NCBI GenBank assembly: GCA_017475765.1
Contig: JAFVEY010000061.1
Span: 1 to 64,000, forward strand
Direction of reading: 5' to 3'
Origin: Clostridia bacterium
GTDB taxonomy: Bacteria > Bacillota > Clostridia > Oscillospirales > Acutalibacteraceae
DNA length: 64,000 nucleotides
The notes below the pieces were generated by a model. That model saw only the letters and a program-made list of their open reading frames with translations, had not been told where the DNA came from and did no database searches. Within the stretch, counting starts at the first letter, position 1. Every line of letters starts with the position of its first letter. This document shows positions 61,204 to 64,000 of this stretch, one piece after another. A program made the translations under genes and the position numbers.

Positions 61204-63696
61204 TTATTCAGTAATCTGCTCCATTTCGTAGATCTCGAAAATGTCGCCTTCTTTAATATCGCTGTATTTTTCAAGCGTAATACCACATTCAAAGCCCTGA
61301 GCAACCTCTTTGACGCTGTCCTTGAAGCGCTGGAGCGATGCAATATTATCGTCAGCTACAATTATACCGTCACGTACAACACGGCACTGAGCGCCTCTTA
61401 CAACCTTTCCTGAAAGCACATAGGAGCCTGAAACAAGTCCTACGTTGGTAATCTTATATGTCAGGCGGACTTCGACTTTGCCGAGAATATTTTCACGGAA
61501 TTTCGGTGCAAGCATACCCTTCATAGCCGCTTCGATTTCTTCGATACAATCATAAATGATGCGGTAAAGACGAAGATCGATGCCGTCACGCTTTGCATTT
61601 TCCTCGGCAACAGGGTCGGGACGGACATTGAATCCGACAATGATTGCGTTGGAAGCGGAAGCAAGCATAACATCAGATTCTCTGATTGCACCAACGGCGC
61701 TGTGGATCACGTTAACTCTCACTTCTTCATTGCTCAGTTTTTCAAGCGACTGCTTTACAGCCTCAACAGAACCCTGAACATCAGCCTTGACAATGATCTT
61801 AAGTTCCTTCATTTCGCCAAGCTCCATCTGGTCAAAGAGGTTATCAAGTGTAACCTTTGTTCTTGAATTAAAGCGCTCTTCCTTTTCAGCGTCACGTCTC
61901 TGTTCCACAAGCTCTCTTGCAAGACGCTCATCCGAAACGGCGTTGAAGATATCTCCGCCTGTCGGGACATCGTCAAGACCTGTGATCTCAACAGGAACAG
62001 ACGGGCCGGCACTCTTGACCTTTGCGCCCTTATCGTTTGTCATTGCTCTGACTCTGCCGACAGTTGTACCTGCTACTAAGATGTCACCGATTTTAAGAGT
62101 ACCATTCTGGACAAGTACGGTTGCGATCGGACCTCTGCCTTTGTCAAGACGAGCTTCAATGACAGTACCTTTTGCCGCTCTGTCGGGGTTAGCCCTGAGC
62201 TCCTTCATATCTGCAACGAGAAGCACCATTTCAAGAAGATCGTCAATTCCTTCTTTTGTATGTGCAGAAACAGGAATGACCGGAACATCGCCGCCCCATT
62301 CTTCTGGAACAAGCTCATGCTCTGTAAGCTGTGATTTGACGTGTTCAACGTCAGCACCGGGCTTGTCCATTTTGTTGACAGCTACGATAATGGAAACGCC
62401 TGCTGCCTTTGCATGATGGATTGCTTCTACTGTCTGCGGCATGATACCGTCATCGGCAGCGACAACAAGAATGGCTATGTCCGTTACCTGTGCACCTCTT
62501 GCACGCATTGTTGTAAATGCTTCGTGTCCGGGTGTGTCGAGGAAAGTAATATCCCTGTTGTTGATCTTGACTCTGTAAGCACCGATATGCTGTGTAATGC
62601 CGCCAGCCTCGGTTGCGGTGACATGAGCATGACGGATGGCATCAAGAAGAGAGGTTTTACCGTGGTCAACATGACCCATAACAACAACAACAGGTGCTCT
62701 TTCGACAAGATTATCGTCATCGTCCTCGCTGTCGTCAATGATTTTTTCCTCAATGGTTTCTATCACTTCTTTTTCCACCTTAGCATGGAATTCCATGGCG
62801 GCAAGAGAAGCTGTATCGAAATCTATCACATCATTAACGGATGCCATCACTCCGAGCATCATCAGCTTCTTGATGACTTCGGCAGCAGTAGCCTTCAATC
62901 TGAGCGCAAGTTCACCTACTGTGATTTCATCGGGAATCTGAACGGTAATAGGTTTATTTTTGCGTTCCTTTTCAATTCTGTTAAGGCGCTCCTGTTCGGT
63001 TTCCTTTCTGGAATTGCGGGGTTTGCCCTTCTGCTGAGAGCGCTGAGTGATCTTCTGCTTCTGAGCTGTCGGTTCTCTGTGCAGTTTTTCGCTTGCAAGT
63101 CTGTCGTACTTTTCGTTATATTTATCTATGTTCACATGAGAAGCACGGGTATTGATCACTCTGCCCCTGTTTTCGCTTACCTTGCTTTCATCCTCGGTGA
63201 CAACCTCACCGGATTCGAGCTTCTTGCCGCTGAGAATTCTTGTTTCCTGTTTTGGTCTTGGCGCAGCGGGCTGTTTGGATTTTTTGGGGTTCCGCTTTTC
63301 ACCCTTTGACGGCTGCTGATTCTGCTGCTGTTCCTGTTTTTTGGGAGCAGGCTTATCTGCGTTTTTGGGTTGTTGTTTCTGCTGCTCCTGCTTTTTGGGC
63401 TGCTTATCAGATGGTTTATCGTTCTTTTTCGGTTTCTGAGTCTCTTGCTTTTTTGCCGGCTGCTTCTGTTCGGGCTGGTTCGGAGCTTCTGTCTCAGTTG
63501 CGCTGGCATAATATTCGTTAAGATTGGGCAGTTTTGTTTTGTGGGTAAAATATTCAAAAATGATATTGAGTTCTTCCTCTGAAAGAACGGCAGCGGATTT
63601 CTTGCTTACATTAAGGTAGGTTTTCAGTACATCGGAAACCTCCTTGGCAGATACATTAAGATTTTTGGCTACTTCACTAAGTTTATATTTTATCAT
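61204..63696 (-). CDS. infB: Translation initiation factor IF-2
   Basis: 830 residues. It places initiator fMet-tRNA on the 30S subunit and promotes subunit joining with GTP. An N-terminal IF2_N domain ([19 protein letters not shown]) is followed by a Lys/Gln/Pro-rich linker (~70-240), a second IF2_N and the GTPase domain: [11 protein letters not shown] (~341), [29 protein letters not shown]. The C-terminal domains include [12 protein letters not shown] and [17 protein letters not shown] lies before the ATG. It lies in the nusA-ylxR-ylxQ-infB operon order. Confidence 0.97.
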   Translation of the reverse strand: MIKYKLSEVAKNLNVSAKEVSDVLKTYLNVSKKSAAVLSEEELNIIFEYFTHKTKLPNLNEYYASATETEAPNQPEQKQPAKKQETQKPKKNDKPSDKQPKKQEQQKQQPKNADKPAPKKQEQQQNQQPSKGEKRNPKKSKQPAAPRPKQETRILSGKKLESGEVVTEDESKVSENRGRVINTRASHVNIDKYNEKYDRLASEKLHREPTAQKQKITQRSQQKGKPRNSRKETEQERLNRIEKERKNKPITVQIPDEITVGELALRLKATAAEVIKKLMMLGVMASVNDVIDFDTASLAAMEFHAKVEKEVIETIEEKIIDDSEDDDDNLVERAPVVVVMGHVDHGKTSLLDAIRHAHVTATEAGGITQHIGAYRVKINNRDITFLDTPGHEAFTTMRARGAQVTDIAILVVAADDGIMPQTVEAIHHAKAAGVSIIVAVNKMDKPGADVEHVKSQLTEHELVPEEWGGDVPVIPVSAHTKEGIDDLLEMVLLVADMKELRANPDRAAKGTVIEARLDKGRGPIATVLVQNGTLKIGDILVAGTTVGRVRAMTNDKGAKVKSAGPSVPVEITGLDDVPTGGDIFNAVSDERLARELVEQRRDAEKEERFNSRTKVTLDNLFDQMELGEMKELKIIVKADVQGSVEAVKQSLEKLSNEEVRVNVIHSAVGAIRESDVMLASASNAIIVGFNVRPDPVAEENAKRDGIDLRLYRIIYDCIEEIEAAMKGMLAPKFRENILGKVEVRLTYKITNVGLVSGSYVLSGKVVRGAQCRVVRDGIIVADDNIASLQRFKDSVKEVAQGFECGITLEKYSDIKEGDIFEIYEMEQITE

Positions 63697-63716
63697 ACAC
63701 TACATTCCTCCTGTCT

Positions 63717-64000
63717 TTATTCGGTGCAAAGCGTTTTCATTTTTTCTGCAAATCCCCGGTCATTGACGGATATGATTCCCGTCGTTTTACCGACTGCAGT
63801 TCCCAGCCTGTCCATCGTAACATCTAAGACGATCGTCCGGATACTCTGCAGCTGTGCCGTTTTGATAATGGCATTTTTGCTTCTCTCGGACAGATCCGAT
63901 GCCAATATAAGCAGTCGGGATTTTCCTTTTTTTATTGCCTCCTCTGCGGCGTCAAAGCCGAGCGACAATCGACCCGCCCGCCTTGCAATCCCCAGCAACG
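63717..64000 (-). CDS. L7Ae-type ribosomal protein-like (YlxQ), 5' end outside window
   Basis: At least 93 residues visible. The RNA-binding L7Ae fold is evident: LGIARRAGRLSLGFDAAEEAIKKGKSRLLILASD, SERSKNAIIK and LGTAVGKTTGIISV. The reading frame is still open at the window edge, so the start (probably one or a few codons further) is not visible. It is 20 bases upstream of infB on the same strand. YlxQ binds kink-turn RNA; its role in the operon is not settled. Confidence 0.88.
   Translation of the reverse strand, partial: LLGIARRAGRLSLGFDAAEEAIKKGKSRLLILASDLSERSKNAIIKTAQLQSIRTIVLDVTMDRLGTAVGKTTGIISVNDRGFAEKMKTLCTE

Noticed and set aside
61204..63696. Long + strand ORFs inside infB (61787-62416, 62341-63309)
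   Set aside because: They are complementary-strand shadows of the biased infB coding sequence.
1..64000. CRISPR array, rRNA genes, intact insertion sequence or transposase
   Set aside because: No regularly spaced repeats, no rRNA stretches and no transposase with a DDE motif were found on either strand.

Overview
The window looks like a chromosomal stretch from a gut or rumen Firmicute of the Ruminococcus / Oscillospiraceae kind. This is inferred from the moderate-to-low GC content, strong AGGAGG ribosome-binding sites, TTGACA/TATAAT promoters, Clostridia-type gene families (type IV pilus cluster, pantothenate genes, SdpRI, fused MacB-like ABC transporter) and fragments of Tn916/Tn1549-like elements. 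No rRNA or CRISPR array was seen. Three tRNAs are present: Leu-GAG, Ser-CGA and Trp-CCA.

Region 1 (1-12740) is a decayed mobile island. Its backbone is a collapsed prophage on the + strand: a tape-measure gene fused to a downstream tail gene, a tail-fibre-like remnant, an intact holin, and a lysin start fused to the last two thirds of a tyrosine integrase. Minus-strand cargo blocks interrupt or follow it. Two have the same plan: a DUF4417 gene first, then a small gene that looks like a polymorphic-toxin tip, then immunity-like genes (block A, 2116-4139). In block B (7601-9818) the last gene is an RNA 2'-phosphotransferase (KptA). Each block has a divergent candidate small RNA with its own promoter and terminator just upstream of the DUF4417 gene. 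In block B part of that RNA is complementary to the likely leader of the DUF4417 mRNA. A regulated Fic AMP-transferase, an orphan HTH-ImmA regulator and integrative-element debris complete the island.

Region 2 (12960-31090) is ordinary chromosome: panBCD, a DUF2935 protein, tRNA-Leu, a type I toxin-antitoxin locus (34-residue membrane peptide plus antisense RNA, flanked by inverted repeats), a VanY-type carboxypeptidase, the NAD(P)HX repair enzyme, tRNA-Ser, a DUF4143 ATPase, several redox proteins and the copper ATPase CopA.

Region 3 (31095-39250) is a complete four-gene Wadjet-type (JetABCD) SMC anti-plasmid system in one tight operon, with a consensus promoter, a tandem-repeat operator candidate and a leader hairpin. 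It is followed by mutY.

Region 4 (40640-43650) holds more debris: a frameshifted conjugation membrane-protein fragment, a DUF1016 protein lacking its nuclease domain, a HIT protein, a small XRE regulator with a palindromic operator beside a frameshifted partner, and tRNA-Trp.

Region 5 (43900-51520) has a HAD phosphatase, a fused MacB-like ABC exporter behind a palindromic operator, a COG0523 GTPase, and an SdpR-SdpI-NatA-NatB operon whose promoter is bracketed by two identical operators.

Region 6 (51840-61100) is a type IV pilus operon (PilM-PilN fusion, PilO, PilD, PilB, PilT, PilC) followed by two prepilins. The window ends with infB and the end of the L7Ae-like gene of the nusA-infB operon.
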